The notes: generated by a model from the sequence alone, not told the origin. A stretch of DNA of 64,000 nt from Rhynchopus sp. YZ270_cl-10 (GCA_964035575.1 OZ037901.1:1116001-1180000), one strand, 5' to 3'. Shown: positions 29,368 through 42,600, counted from the stretch's first letter. A program made the numbers and translations.

Positions 29368-31861
29368 ATGTCAGCCGACCAGAGCACTGCCGCTGCTTCC
29401 AGCACTACCACCACCACTGACATCCCACCCAAAGTGACTGCCGACCACACCACCACTGAGACCACCACCACTCATGCAGACACTGCCACGACCACCACCG
29501 TACCATCCAAGAAGACAACTACCACTGTCACAACCAAAGCTGACGGCACTGCCACAGAGACCTCAGGCACGAAGCCCCGTCTCGGCGGCAAGACATGGGG
29601 TAAGTCGTACGTCCCCCTCGGCATGAAGCAGGCCACCGCCACAGACGCATGCGACACAGAGTGGGCCACAATCCTCTCGATGCTGGCTGCTGTGGAGGGG
29701 CGGGGCGTGCCTCCCTCTACGCCACTGTCCTTCGACAGCGTACACCGTGAGGTTGTCTCTGTTGTTGCAAAGGGAAAGGGCGGGTGGCTGTACGAACAGC
29801 TGGTTGGGGAGATCCATGCTGCCGTAGGGCGGGTCAAGAATGATGTGAGTGCTTCCGTGGATGACGCGACGCCTGGTGCCTCTGTTGCAACGTGGTGTGC
29901 GCTGGAACGGTACCTTGCCACGATGCACAGTCTCACGGCGTACCTCGACCAGCAGTGGGTGCGGCCACGTGGCGTCGCCTCTCTGCTGTGTGTTGGGCAC
30001 AACGCGGTTGCGGTGTCGTTGCTGCCGACCCCGATGGGGGTGGTGGTGTGCCAGCACATTACCGCGTCGCTCTCCCTGCAGGCGGTGTGCACAGCACGGC
30101 ACTTCGACGGTCGTGCCGTAGACCTAGCCAAGACACTTCCACGAGAAGCGTATCTCAAATGCATTGAGACCCCCCTCTGCGAGTCGTATCGGCACGACAC
30201 AGCACAGCTGCGTGTCAAGCTGCTTGCCCTGCCTTTGCAGTCTGTTGCCGCAGAGTTGTCTTCCCTTCGAGACGACTTTCATCTCATGTCTGAACGTGTT
30301 GGCCTCCCAGACAGTACCCGCACTGCGCTCGACCAGATCCTTCTTTCGACGGTGTTCGGTGAATCGGGTGTCTCCGCGTTTTTAGAAAAGATTGTCGACA
30401 CGGCTACCAGCTATGATTCTGCCACTGTCAGCACAATGCTCTCCTTTGCCCACGACGCATCCTCTGATGTGCATATTGTGGACGCCATATACTCTCACCT
30501 CCACTCTGCACTGTCCAGACCTACCCACAAATTCGACGATGTAGACACAATGCTGCAGTACGTGAAGTACATGGAGACCATTTCGGGGTTGTTTCGTGGC
30601 CGGCAGAAGGAGGCTCTGTTGCACATCATGGCGGCACGGCTGGATGGCGGGGGTACTGAGGAGGTGTTGGCACGGTGGGTGGATCAGAGCATGCGAGGCA
30701 GCACTGCGGAGACGTGCTGGAGGGACTTTGCGAGGCTGTACGACATCGTCTCCTCCAAGGACCATGTGGAGGAGCTGTGTCGGCGGCGTCTGGCAGCACG
30801 TCTCCTTGCACATCATGCACGCGAGCTGTGTCTCGACTCAGAGTCGCTCTGCAATGAGCGTGCCTTCCTCGCAAGCTTCAAAGCACTCCAGCCCGCAAGC
30901 CACACAGTACGTCGTATGGTGCAAATGCTCAAGGATGTAGGAACCTCCTTTGGGGAGACAAGAGGCTTCTTAGCAGCGGAGGAGCAAGAAGGGCGGAGTG
31001 ACGCCAAAGGGGCAGCGTTCATGGTCTTGAATAAGAGCACCTGGCCTGCCTATGTGCAGCACAGCACACCGTTGTTGACGCACTTTGAAGTGGGGGTATG
31101 TAATTTTGTTGGTTTTTGGGTAGCCAGCTTATTGCGTACTGCCTGTAAATAAAGTTTCAACGACTCTCTTTTTTAATCCACAAACGAACAGATGAAGAGC
31201 TTCGCGGCAGCATACCTGGCAAGACACACCGGACGTTCCCTTACGTGGTGCAGTGCCCTTGGCGGTGCGACGTTGACATGGACGGGACCTGAACGCCGCC
31301 ACGAACTGAGCTGCGGGCTGTGCGAGGCCACTGTGCTGGTACACTGCTTTGGGACCACAGACTCTTGCACGATGGCGGAGGTGCTGTCTACGGTGGGCAC
31401 CGGGGCCGACGTAAAGAATGCTGTACAGCGACTGATAGCTGGGCGGGTTCTGGCTGCGGGCAGCACGAAGACGGTCACTGAAGGGGACGTACTCTCACTT
31501 CGCCCACAGAAGGCACGTAAGATCTGCGTCCGTCGCGGCGATGGCCACAGCAAGCGTGGAGGTGGTGCTGGAGCAGGAGGTGACGACAGCGACCGCACCC
31601 ACGCAAGGAAGCCGCTCGCCGAGGCGTGTCTCGTGCGCATCATGAAGAGCAGACGCACGCTCCGTGTTGCTGACCTGCTAGCCCAAGCGATGCAGCAGCT
31701 TGCACATCGCTTCAAGCCGGAGCCGCAGTTTCTGAAGGTATGCATTTCCCAAGAGATCAACGCAAAACAACAAACCACAGAGACGCATCGACGACCTAAT
31801 TGACCGAGGCTACCTCTCACGAAGCGACACCGACAGGCAGGTACTTGCCTACGAATCTTAG
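29368..31861 (+). CDS. Divergent cullin-family protein (three exons)
   Basis: Exons 29368-31095, 31192-31737 and 31781-31861 give about 784 residues. All exon lengths are multiples of three, and the introns (96 and 43 bp) have GTATG donors and CAG acceptors. The first 95 residues are Thr/Ser-rich and low in complexity. The middle is helical, as in cullin repeats. KSFAAAYLARHTGRSLTWCS matches the cullin-homology signature (compare the YLGKHTGRRLTW of the neighbouring cullin). The C-terminal winged-helix carries LVRIMKSRRTLRVADLLAQA, including the I-V-R-I-M-K motif whose lysine is modified by NEDD8, then RRIDDLIDRGYLSRSD. Cullins scaffold RING E3 ubiquitin ligases. The tail ends in VLAYES instead of the usual YLA-type end. 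A shortened copy lies at 25359-26003. Confidence 0.82.
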
Positions 31862-32563
31862 AAGGCACATCATTGTGTTTGTGTTTTTAAGATTTCAAAA
31901 AAAAGTGGGTCTGTGTTTACTTTGGGTTCTTACTTTTGATGCTTTGCTTAGAACGGACTAACTTGATTTTGCCTTCCCCGCCTCTTTGATTCGAGCCTTA
32001 CACGACACACGGCTATTTCATTCAAAACAAAATAAACAAAAAAAGGGAGAGCACACCACTCAGGTAGCAACGCCTTCCAATATACATAAAGTCATATCCT
32101 TTGAATCACCTTGCCTCCTCCATCCACCTTTTGTTCCTCCACTTCGTCGCATTCCCTCCACTATAGGCCTTGGAGACCTGGGGCATCTCCTTGCGACTCA
32201 ACATCATTGTGTTCTTCGTCTACCAATGAGGACGAAGCAAGCCAGTACACAGTACACAGTACACAGTACACAGTACACAGTACACAGTACACAGTACACA
32301 GTACACAGTACACAGTACACAGTACAGTACAGTGGATACCCTCCCTCCCCCTTCCCAACCGATCAAAACACAACACCCAGAGGGGGGGTGAACAAACAAA
32401 CACACCGCCTATACACAAAGTCCCTCAACGGATTTTTTTTTTGATTTTTTCCCACCCCCCCACTTTGCTTCATGAATTGAGGAGAACCTTCGGCTCTTTG
32501 GTGACTAAGTAAAGAAATCATATTCTCTGTTTTTTTTCTCAAAGCGACAAAATTACTTCAATA
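31862..32563. other. Spacer between the two cullin genes
   Basis: No gene. ATGTGTCTACTTT-like repeat relics lie near 31906-31945 and a 7-bp array at 32243-32333. GGTGACTAAGTAAAG at 32501 is a relic of the dispersed family. Confidence 0.55.
32243..32333. repeat. 7-bp minisatellite (ACACAGT)n, about 12 copies
   Basis: Tandem ACACAGT units with a GTAC core, ending in CACAGTACAGTACAG. A smaller sister array with the same end lies at 28684-28720. Confidence 0.97.
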
Positions 32564-35493
32564 ATGCAGACAAAGGCACAGCCGGGGAGGGGCAGCGGTA
32601 CTGGGCAGAGGCAGTTTCATGTTCCTCCGTATCCACAGATGCAGGGGATACTCTGCCCGCATCAGGCAGAGACAAAGCTGAAGGTGTTGGAGGAGGCTTT
32701 TGAGCATATTTTTACTGAGAAAAGTGGCCGTCCTTCGTATCAGGCTATGTACAACGAGGTGTATCAGCTGATGAAGTACAAATACGAGGAGCAGTTGTAC
32801 CACCGTATCGAGGCAAGTCTTGAGTCCTACGCATATCATATGCACGCAAAGTGTATGGACGTCGATGACGTTGCATTTCTCTCTACGCTCATTGAAATCG
32901 CGGAAAAATATATGAAAGCAGTGAAAATGGTGTCCGACATATCATTGTACATGGAGAACAATTGTGTAGAAGATCGTCCAAAGGTGAACGAGCTGGGGGC
33001 GATGAAGTTTGGGAATTTGGTGTTGAAACAGCCTAACGTGAAGGAGCGTGCAAAGAGGCTTACCACGCAGATTGTACAGCAGGAGCGGAGTGGGGAGAAG
33101 CCGCCTAGTAGACAGCTGTTGAAGGAGGTGACGGCGATGATGTTGGGGCTGAAGGGGGATGTGTACGTACCGTGCTTGGAGCAGCCGTTTTTGGAGGCGT
33201 CGTTTGAGTACTATAGAAACGAGGCGACGGCGTTGTTTGAGTCGAGCTCTTCGCCAGCGTACATTGCTCATGTGTTCCGGAGGCTTGATCAGGAGACGGA
33301 CCGTGTGGAGCGGTGCTTCGCAGACCACAACAACCGCACGCTGCGTGAGATCCAGCGTGTCGTGAAGGACACCATGCTCGTCCCCTACGCCTCCAAGCTC
33401 CTTGAGAAGGAGCACTCAGGTGTCGCTGCGCTTCTCACAGCGTGGCGCCTCCCGGACCTTGCGCTCATGTACCAGGCACTGCACCTCATACACAACACAG
33501 AGCCGATGCTGGAGAGAATAAAGTATGTGAAGGGGGTGGGGTTTTGTGTTGTGGGGAACGTATGGGGCAGGTGCAGATGCCTGTGTCCCAGAGGTTGTGC
33601 TTTGGTTGGGGGTGTGTTGTTTTATGATCGAAAAACATATTTGTCATTTACAGGAGCTTTCTCGTGGAGGAAATATCTCGCTTCATCCAAGACCCAGAGG
33701 CGAACAAGAGCCCCGTGGTGCTGGTGGACGAGATCCTGCAGTACAGAGAGAAATACGACGTTTTCCTCGACTCGGTGTGCTCGGTGGTGCGCGGCTGCTC
33801 GGAGAAGGTGTGTTTTTTTTTTCTTATGTTCTCTCCACCTTAAGCCTCACAACAGGATGAGGGGCGGTGTCATCGGCATGTGCAAATGTTTCAAGTTTTT
33901 TGTTTTTTTATCTTTTGTTCATTGCATGTGTAGGCACGCCAGAAGCGTATTCATCAATTTTCTTGCGGAAATTGCCCAAATTCCATCCTAATGGTTCACA
34001 TAACGTACTACTACCTACAGCGCCGCGACCACAAATTCGAGAAAGAAATCCAAGCAGCATTCGTGTGTCTCGTCAACAAGAATGAAAGGTATGCAACAAA
34101 TGCCACCCTTTTCTTCAAACCCACATTTCCCCCCTTTGCAGGTTTGCTGAGTACCTTTCTCTGGCGGTGGACATGAAGATCCGTAAGAAGGGTGTCACAG
34201 AGGAGGAGTGCGACGTGTACTTCAACAAGGTATGGCAGAGAACACTGGTCTAATTATGTGTGAACCCCTCCTCCTCCTCCCCATCAGGTGTTAGTGCTGT
34301 TCCAGTACCTCCGTGACAAAGACGTGTTTGAAGAGTACTTCAAGCGCCACCTCGCAAAGCGTCTTCTCACCAAAACCAACAACGAACTCGAAACCTCCTT
34401 TGTGTCGAAGCTCAAGTCTGAAAGCGGACACCAGTTCACCGCTAAGATGGAGGTATGCACTACACCACAAACCCACACCTTTGGTGCACCTTGCACCTTG
34501 CATCTTGCATCTTGCACCCTCAACAACGCAACACACAGGGAATGTTCAACGATATGACAGTCAGCACCGAAACCACGGAGGCCTTCAAAGCGCAGAACCA
34601 AGGCTTTGGGTGTGAACTCGCTGTGCACGTTCTGACCACGGGGTTCTGGCCTTGTATGTACACCTTTCTTTCAGGACCAAGTAGGCTTGGCCCACACCTT
34701 CACCCACCCCATCCCATCTCACCTCTGCACAGTCGGGAGCCCTTCCTCAGAGCTGAGCCTGCCGCCGCATATTGACGAGATGCGACAGCGCTTTGATGGC
34801 TACTACCTTGGCAAGCACACAGGACGGCGGCTGACGTGGATGACCAGCATGGGGAGTGCGGACATGCGCTACGTGCTTGGTGGGCGGAAGTACGAGATCA
34901 ACGTGAGCACCCCACAGATGGCGCTGCTGCTGCTCTTCAACGATGCGGAGAAGCTGACCATCGCCGAGATTGGGTGCGCAACCAAGATCGCACCTCTGGA
35001 GTTGAAGAAGCAGATCTTAGGGTTGGCGATGCGGAACAAGGTGTACGACAAGATTCTTGACAAATCCTGCGAGCAGAGCAAAGACATGGGGCCCGACACG
35101 GTGCTGTCGATCAACCACGACTTCACCTCACGACACGTCAAGTTCAAGGTTGCGTCTGTCATCCCGCGTGACTCAGAAGAGCAGGCGAAGGAGACGCGTT
35201 CTAAGGTGGACGACACACGCCGCTGGCAGCTGGACGCCATGATTGTTCGCATCATGAAGTCACGCAAGGAGATCGAGCACAGACAGCTTATTGCCGAGAT
35301 CATCAGCCTCTCAAGTTCCTTCAGGCCTGCACCGGAGGACATCAAAAAGCGCATCGAAGACCTCATCGGACGTGAGTACATGGAAAGGTATGTCAGGAAA
35401 TGCACTACAGCAAAGGGAGCAGAAGGATGTACAATAATAGAAAAAGGACAGGACGGTCAGCCTCTATTTACAAAGGCTTCGGCTGACATTTGA
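32564..35493 (+). CDS. Cullin (seven exons)
   Basis: Proposed exons: 32564-33522, 33654-33807, 34021-34088, 34142-34229, 34288-34452, 34539-34653 and 34733-35493, about 769 residues, normal for a cullin. N-domain repeats begin LKVLEEAFEHIF and YNEVYQLMKYKYEEQLYHRI. The cullin homology region includes FNKVLVLFQYLRDKDVFEEY, KRHLAKRLLTKT, FVSKLKSESGHQFTAKMEGM, VLTTGFWP and YYLGKHTGRRLTWMTSMGSA. The C-terminal winged-helix has DAMIVRIMKSRKEIEHRQLI with the NEDD8 lysine context. The product would scaffold a RING-type ubiquitin ligase, and CUL3 or CUL4 likeness cannot be settled by eye. Introns are 131, 213, 53, 58, 86 and 79 bp. The C-terminus is uncertain: a GTATGT at 35388 follows EYMER, so the last exon may be spliced to a short tail that I could not identify. 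Confidence 0.88.
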
Positions 35494-38218
35494 GTACTGA
35501 CCCTTTAACAGTAGGTGTACAGTGATCCTCGACAAACAAAGATGTCTTTGCATAGGTGACTGCAGAATAAATGTCAGATGCTACTAAAAACAACCCCCCC
35601 CTTCACAGATGCGCGGAGTCGCGGACAAAGTACCGTTACCTTGCATAAGGTTGGGGGTTTGGCGTAACACAACGGGAGGTTCGGGTACTAGCTTATTTTT
35701 TTTGGGGGGGTTTATTTTGCTAACAAAAGGAAGCATGTGGCACATTGCAGACGCATGCATCCTAAGGGTTTCTTGCTGTTTTTCTTGAGAGCACAGCAGG
35801 AAGGTGTTCACTTTCCTTTTCGTTTTCTTCTGCGATTCTGAGAAAGCGGGTTGTGGGGGGGGTGGTGGCGGGGGGGGTGTTCAGGTGTGAAGGATACAGC
35901 GTTTGTGTGGTGCTGTCTTCTGATGCTGTGTTGTTGTCAGTTTGTCTGCTTTTATCCCAGAAGGAGGGTTGTTTCCACCGAAACCTTCTGTTGTTGTTTT
36001 CCTTTCCGGTGCCTGCGTCCACGGAGGCGTTTGCACTCACAACCTTCACATTTTTTTTTCATTTAAGGTGACCAAGCGAGGCTCACGGTTCATCTTACAG
36101 CTTTTTCTCCTTCTAGCCCAACCCCCTTTTGCAGTTGGCGGGTTGATTTTTTGTTACTGGCTTTGCCAGACAGTGGATGTGTGCATATGTGAGCAGACGA
36201 CAGGTCTCCTTTTTGAAATATCCAATTTTGGAGTCCACAGAGAGATACATGAAAATTATCAATAAAAAAATTCAAAGGTGAAGTGCGGGAGACTCAGTGC
36301 TTATTCTCTTTTTTTCTTAGGTACACTGTCGCGAGAGGGCTTTGTATTTTCAAGTCAACTTCTCTTGGTGGCGAAGCACAAGAGGCTGAGAATTTCATCA
36401 TGTAAACCATTCAAAAGGAACACCGCAGCAACGCATCCAAAGAGACCAACCCAACACCTAGCCCTTCTATTTGGTGTGTTGTTGCTGCTGTTGTGGAAAA
36501 ACAGCGATGGAGAGGACCACACACAGCTCCTTGCTCTTCGCTGTGTTTCAGGTACATTGATGATACACGAGAGTAATTATCATCTTTTTCAAAAGGTTTC
36601 CCCTTGTTTACGTGGGTCTGTCAGAGGTGCCTGCATCAACTACTGTTTTGTCACTGCAGATAGTTGCCCCCTCACCTCCCCAAGCGAGGTCATCACGGCA
36701 TGGCCTTTTTACGATACGCGCACAAAGCCCTTGGGGTTTTCATTTCCCCCACAAACAGCGCTGAGTTGGTGTCCGTAATCTTGCGTTTTATGAATCAGAT
36801 TTCCCCCATATTTTGTCTCTTTTTCTCAATCTGGGGGAGTGTTTTTGCTCTGTTCTGTTATGATTCCGAAAGAACCAAGAAAAGAGAAGAAGCAGTGTGT
36901 ATTGTTCTGTTTTCGTGTGGCGTACGTTCATTTGCAGTTAGGCTTAGCACTCTTCCAAGAAGGTGTGGCTTTAACACAAAGTCATGCCAGCTTTTTCTGC
37001 AAGCCAAGAGAACAGCCACGTCTTAACACTAATACCCCTCCAACAGAGACTCTGTGTGGCTGATAACTAATAGGGAGGGGTAATCCTTGCGCAGGGAAAA
37101 GAATGGCCCTACTTCAGATATGGGTTATTCTTAGCATTCGGAAAAAAGCCCATGTTTGTGTGTTTGATAACTAATAGGGGGTAATTCTTGCGCAGAATAT
37201 GGCCCCACCATGTGTGTGTGTGTGGGCAGAGACATTTCATCTTTCAAGTTTTCTTCTCTAAAGCATCTAGCCCCTCTCTTTTGGTCTTATGTTATGTTTG
37301 TTTTGTACAGAAACCCAGCGATTTTAAGGTCCGCGCCGAGAGGCTTAGGTTCATTTTTGAACCAAGCCTTTGCTCTCTTGTTTTGTCGATAACACCAGAA
37401 CTCCCCTCCCCAACTTCCCAATTAAACTTGTACACCAATTTTTTTTTTGTGATGTTTTGTGCCAAGGTTGAGATGAATCCGCAAAACCCATAAATCACGG
37501 AATCGTGATTGAAAAAAAGGTTCTGTGTGGGTTTTGCTGGACGACCTAACATAAACGGCTGTTGGCATGCTAAGCAACTTCACCCATTTTTCTATCGCTA
37601 TTTTTTCTCCTTGCATGGGAACGAGCGAACACACACCTCAACAATAAGGGGAAACAGAAGAATAACACAAAAAAAAAAAAGGGGGGAAGATGTACTTTGT
37701 ATATTTGTTTTCAAATGCCATCACGGTGCCTTACGATGCTAGGGCACTTTACTGGCGCCCGTACTGGTAGTTCTGTTTACGCTTGCGGTAGTGCAAAGTG
37801 CACTGGGAGTACACTTCGTTCCAGTGGAGGAAAAGGTCTCCAGTAAGTGCGGCTGTGATACGAGGCCGCTCCAAGCGGTGCCTCACCAACTGTGAGGTAA
37901 CTTCCTTGTTCCGTGACATGCTAACGTAACATACTCCCGCACGCCCAGCTTTCAAAACCACCCCACCACAGTAACAGAAACACACCCCCTCAAAAGCATC
38001 CTCACCCCCTCCCCTTTCCTTTTTTGAATGTCTAGGTTGCTGTCGTGAAAACCAGCTTCCAGAGAAACAAAAAAAGGCAGAAAAAAGGGAAGAGGGACGC
38101 AACTGCCGTTTTCCTCTTTTTTTGTCACTCTTCCTCTCACACTTTATACATTTGTTCCCTTTCCCACTCTTATACTTTTTTTTTACCGTTTCTCTTCTTC
38201 CTTTATCTTCCAACAATA
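35494..38218. other. 2.7-kb spacer with dispersed repeats
   Basis: No credible gene on either strand. Copies of dispersed families lie near 36067-36104, 36321-36362, 36365-36410, 36602-36648 and 37335-37362. GATAACTAATAGGG(A)GGGGTAA occurs twice (about 37062 and 37160). The last 100 bases before the next ATG are strongly T/C-rich. Confidence 0.55.
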
Positions 38219-39667
38219 ATGGCAAGCAGCTTCGTGCCCCCTCAACTTCAATCTTATTCTATGAGTGGAGGGAAGGAGTTTGTGAGGGTGGTGGCGAAGG
38301 TGGATAGTAATGAAAAGCACAGCACACGTGTCCTTGTCATCAGTGCATTGGGGCTGGTTCTATGCCAGCATGGGTCTTCGAAGCGTCTGGTCAAACGCTT
38401 TTACGCTGCAGAAGAGATCCGAGAGGTGATCTACTTTCAGGATAAGGGGCTGCCGGCAATGGTGGTGCGGGTGGGGCCTCCTGGGCCTGACTGCATGATA
38501 GTGTTTAAGAATTTCAAAGAGAACGGTGGCCCGACGACGGATCGTGAAGCAAGGGACGCATTATCTGTGTTTGAATCGTTTAAGCCGCCGGTAAAGGTGA
38601 CGCACGCCACGTCGCGTCCGTTTGTGAATCTGAAGAAACCTCCGAACGTTGAATCGCCGAAGCAGAAGATGCATCGCATTGCACGGCAGCGGCAGGAGCA
38701 GCGCAGGGCTTTGCCGCCTCCATCTGCCGCACCGCTAGGACCACCGGCAGACGCGACATTGCCACCGCCACCAGCACCACCGTCGCCAGGAGGTGCCGTG
38801 CCACCTCCCAACCCAATGCTGCAGCCGCATACTGGAGATTACGCACAGCAGCCGCCACCGCCACCGCCACGTCCGTTCGACAACCCCAGCCTGGGGCAGC
38901 CCTTTGAGGTGTCGTTGCTGCACATCAACGAGCCCCTCGGCTTGGAGTACTCAGATATGCCCACCGGTGCAGTGTTGATAGAGCGTGCGACCCCAGGGAG
39001 TCCGTGTGGCAGGGCGCGTGTGCCGCCTGGTAGGTTGACTGCTGTGAATGGACAGAAGTTGACGTCGCCAGGCGACTTCCAGGCGTTTGTCAACAAAGCG
39101 AAGGCGCAGGCGAGGGCAGAGCAGAGTGACACCGTGCGGTTTACGTTTCACATTCAGGATACGGATCCGCAGTTGCTGGAGACTGCGCAGCATTCGAGAG
39201 AGCTGCACAACAGGCTTACCGAGGTGCGGCAGCAGGAGGAGAAGCTTGAGATGTGGCAGTGGAACCTCAGCAACCGCGAGCGTGCGCTTGAGGAGCTGGA
39301 AGAGGTGGGCCGGACCATTGGGCGGGCACGGAGTGCTGCCACCGAGCGGCACCAGCAGAACTCACGGTCGCCGTCACGCAACGACGCCTCCCCTATGGAG
39401 ATGGAGGGCTTCATAGGCGAGCTCTTCGACACGCTGCCTTCGCTGCCAACAGAGGACGGCGGTGGCGGCGGCAGCCTTGAGGACCGCGACGACGACGACT
39501 GGTACGGCACTGCCCTCTCCTACGGCCCCCGCAGCTCGCTGCACAGCCTGCACAGCAGTGCCGTGCCCGCAAGCCCCTACTCAAGAAGAGCATCGCAGGA
39601 CCACCCAGTGTTCTACCCCTCCTCCCCAGGCAGGGAGGACGTAACGCTCTACCGCATGCAGCTGTGA
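38219..39667 (+). CDS. PH-like / proline-rich / PDZ-like / coiled-coil protein
   Basis: 482 residues from the ATG at 38219, which follows a long T/C tract. An earlier in-frame ATG is rejected because it would make that tract coding. Residues 15-125 look like a small PH-type beta domain (EFVRVVAKVDSNEKHSTRVL, LGLVLCQHGSSKRLVKRFY, IREVIYFQDKG). Residues 160-220 are Pro-rich with several poly-Pro blocks, a possible SH3/WW/profilin ligand. Residues 225-310 read as a PDZ-like domain (LHINEPLGLEYSDMPTGAVL, GSPCGRARVPPGRLTAVNGQ). A coiled coil (320-385) and an acidic, Ser-rich tail follow. The EPLGLEY PDZ start is shared with the 56911 gene. It is probably a scaffold. No enzyme motif is seen. Confidence 0.75.
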   Translation: MASSFVPPQLQSYSMSGGKEFVRVVAKVDSNEKHSTRVLVISALGLVLCQHGSSKRLVKRFYAAEEIREVIYFQDKGLPAMVVRVGPPGPDCMIVFKNFKENGGPTTDREARDALSVFESFKPPVKVTHATSRPFVNLKKPPNVESPKQKMHRIARQRQEQRRALPPPSAAPLGPPADATLPPPPAPPSPGGAVPPPNPMLQPHTGDYAQQPPPPPPRPFDNPSLGQPFEVSLLHINEPLGLEYSDMPTGAVLIERATPGSPCGRARVPPGRLTAVNGQKLTSPGDFQAFVNKAKAQARAEQSDTVRFTFHIQDTDPQLLETAQHSRELHNRLTEVRQQEEKLEMWQWNLSNRERALEELEEVGRTIGRARSAATERHQQNSRSPSRNDASPMEMEGFIGELFDTLPSLPTEDGGGGGSLEDRDDDDWYGTALSYGPRSSLHSLHSSAVPASPYSRRASQDHPVFYPSSPGREDVTLYRMQL

Positions 39668-42600
39668 GGAGCTAGGACGAAGGGTTGAAGATGGGGTGTG
39701 CCCCCCCCACCAACACTTCCCGAGTATGGGGTTGTGTGCAAGAGAGAGAGCGAGTCTTCTGAGGTGTTGTTGCAACCCTGTTGCATTGGAGGTTCTGTGT
39801 TGGGTGTTGGTGTGGAAGGAGTTGTTACCTTTGGTGACTAACTAAGCGGAGGAGAGAGGGCTTAGGTTCATCTTGCGATAAAAAAACGAAAAAAAAAGTG
39901 TTTTCTTGTCTCTTTCACTTATGCTTTATGCTTCACTGTCATATCCTGAAGTCGTTTTCTATTTTTTTGGGGGGTGTAATGGGGAGATATTGCCTTGATA
40001 GGGCTGCGGGGGGGGGTGGGTGGTTTTGCTGCAAAAGGGGTCTTTTTCTTGGTGTGTGATATGTTTTGGCTGGGAGGTGTGAAAGGGGGGGGTTTTTTTG
40101 TTAGTACGGGGTTATTCGTAATAACGCTTCAACTTACTTCTTCATGTGTGTTTTTTGAGGCACATTCATCTTTTTCCAATTTTTCTCGTAAATGTACATT
40201 GCACTTTGTTCGGGGGAGTTACGCCGATATACCGTAAAAAGAATTATTCTGGGCCGGAACAAAACTGGGATACCCCAAAAACTGTTCCAGTTTTGTTCCG
40301 GCCCAGAATACTTCTGTCTCAGAATAGTTCCGTTTTACGGTATTCCACTACGAATAAGTAGCCAATTTTTTCTCTGAAAAAAATTGGGATCAGCGAAAGA
40401 CCCTGATTAGTGAGTGTAGTGTGCAGCTACACGCAGAAAGTAGAAAACAGGAAGCATCAGAGTGGATACATCAAACCCTACCCTTTGTTTATTCTGTCCC
40501 ATGTTTTCTTTTGTGTCAAGATGTGTGCAGTGGAGCTTTCATCCGGCTGGCATCGTACGTGGGTCAGTCGGAGGTGCCTGCATTGATAACTTCACTTTCT
40601 TTTGGATATGTGTCACAAGATGGGGCATTCATCTTTCAAAAACCCCCCCCTCTCTTGTTTATCCCCGAACCTCCCATTGTGGAGCAAAACAAAACAAAAA
40701 ATAAAAATCGAATTTTTGGTGTTCGTGAATTTACCATATCTGCGTGCATGGTTGCGGTTCACCCTACCCAGTGCACCCGGTCATACCAAAGGTACACTGC
40801 CATGAGAAGGCTTTTTGTATTTCAAGTTTACTATATTGTGTGCACGTATGAGCATAGAGGGGTGCACACAACTTTTTTTCAAATCTTCCCTTTTTTAAGG
40901 TGACCAAGCACTACGAGGCCTAGGTCATCTCTGTTTTCTTTCAAAAACCCCGAAGCCCAGCAACACTTCCCCTTGCTTTTTTTCTCTGTTTTGTGTATGG
41001 TACTAAAACGCACTTTCCTGTTTTCTTTTTTGTGTCAAGAATGTGTGCAGTGGTGCACTAAATCTTCAGTTTTTCCCCCCCCCCACCCACCCAGGGTCAG
41101 GCTCTGTGAAGCTTAGATCATCTTTCACCAACATTTTTTTATGTTTTGGTGCGGTCAGCAGTCCACGACGGTGAACCACGGGAGACCATATATGGTATAT
41201 GGCAACCCTGGGGGAACTTGGATAGAGTTTGCTGGTCTCTCTATATGTGTAAAAAAAAAAGTGTTCATCATCAGTTACTTATTTGTGAAAATCGCTTCCC
41301 CATCGGAACACATTCCCGCTTTTTTTGATAAAACAACTTGTTGTCAATTCTAAAAAAGATTGGAGGCAGCGCTGCGAACAAAAACGGATTGAAAAAAAGA
41401 CAGAAGCTCGCTTGTTTTCTTTGAGTACTCAATTAACCACAGCAACCGTACTTCAGTTTAGCACAATTTTTTCACCTTTTTGTTTTCCCGGCTTTGAGCG
41501 CACAAAATACCCGATCTTTTTTCAGTGTCTGAATCTACCTTGAGGTGTCCACACGGTATTAAATTCACTTTTGTTTTTTTTTTTGTGTGGTAAGCTGTAG
41601 AAGCGTTCTTCAGTACTTCCAAAAAAAATTTGTTGTGCTTTCATCCGTAGCTGGCATCGTATAGTGGGTCAGTTGGAGGTACCTGCACCACCCCCCCCCC
41701 CCCTTTTTTTATACTGTTGTGTTATCAGGGCCGTGCAGTGCTGGTTTTCAATATTTTTTTCAAAAATCTAGAAATAAAAAGCAAACGAGCACCACCCACC
41801 CTCCCCTCCCCTCCCTTCCTCGCGAGTTGCACCTCATAGGCAGATGTGTCATTTGCTATGGTGTGTACGAGAGGCGTGGTCATCTTTTAAGGTTTTTTTG
41901 TTGTCTGGACGGGGGCCAAATTTTCAAAACCCAGTTTGTTAGATAGAGGTTCCGCGTGCAGAACCCCGATATACAACGATACAGTAAGGTAACGATGTGT
42001 GCACGAGATAGAGGCACATTCATCTTACAAACTTATGTTCCTGGGTACTTTTTACTCGCCGTTTTTTTTTTTTTTTGTGTCACTGTTTTTGTGGTTCCCC
42101 CAAACCCGTTGTGTACTAGCATTCTGAAGGATGGGGCGACCACGAAAAAATGCCGACGGCGACACAGGGAGTTGTGTTCCGATTTCATTAATTGTGTTTT
42201 TTTTCGAGAGTTTCCTTTTATTTGTGGGTCGGTCTCTATCTTTTCCTTAGTTATAGATGTGTGCGTGAGGCACATTCATCTTTCAAGTTTCCTGCTTTCC
42301 CCCCCCATATATTTCCTGGTGGCGAGTAGCACCGCCCCGTCAATAGAGTCGAGACGGTATAGAACATTACCCCGTGGCCTGGGGTACTTTATGTGTACAC
42401 GATGACGAAGCAAATGACCAGATGTTGTTGGTTTTATTTTGTGGTTTTTTTTACTGTACGCTTACTGGAAACTATAAGTGAAATCACAAATCAAGTCATT
42501 TCCTCCACCGTCGTGGACATGTGGACGAACATCCCTTGGGATGAGTGGTCTGTTTTCTCTGTAAGGGGGTCATTATTGGCTTTCCTTTGTGGACACACAA

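Noticed and set aside
34654-34687. Earlier acceptor TTTCAG for the sixth cullin intron
   Set aside because: Using it breaks the frame into the conserved region, whereas the acceptor at 34732 joins FWP to the ELSLPPHIDEM segment in frame.
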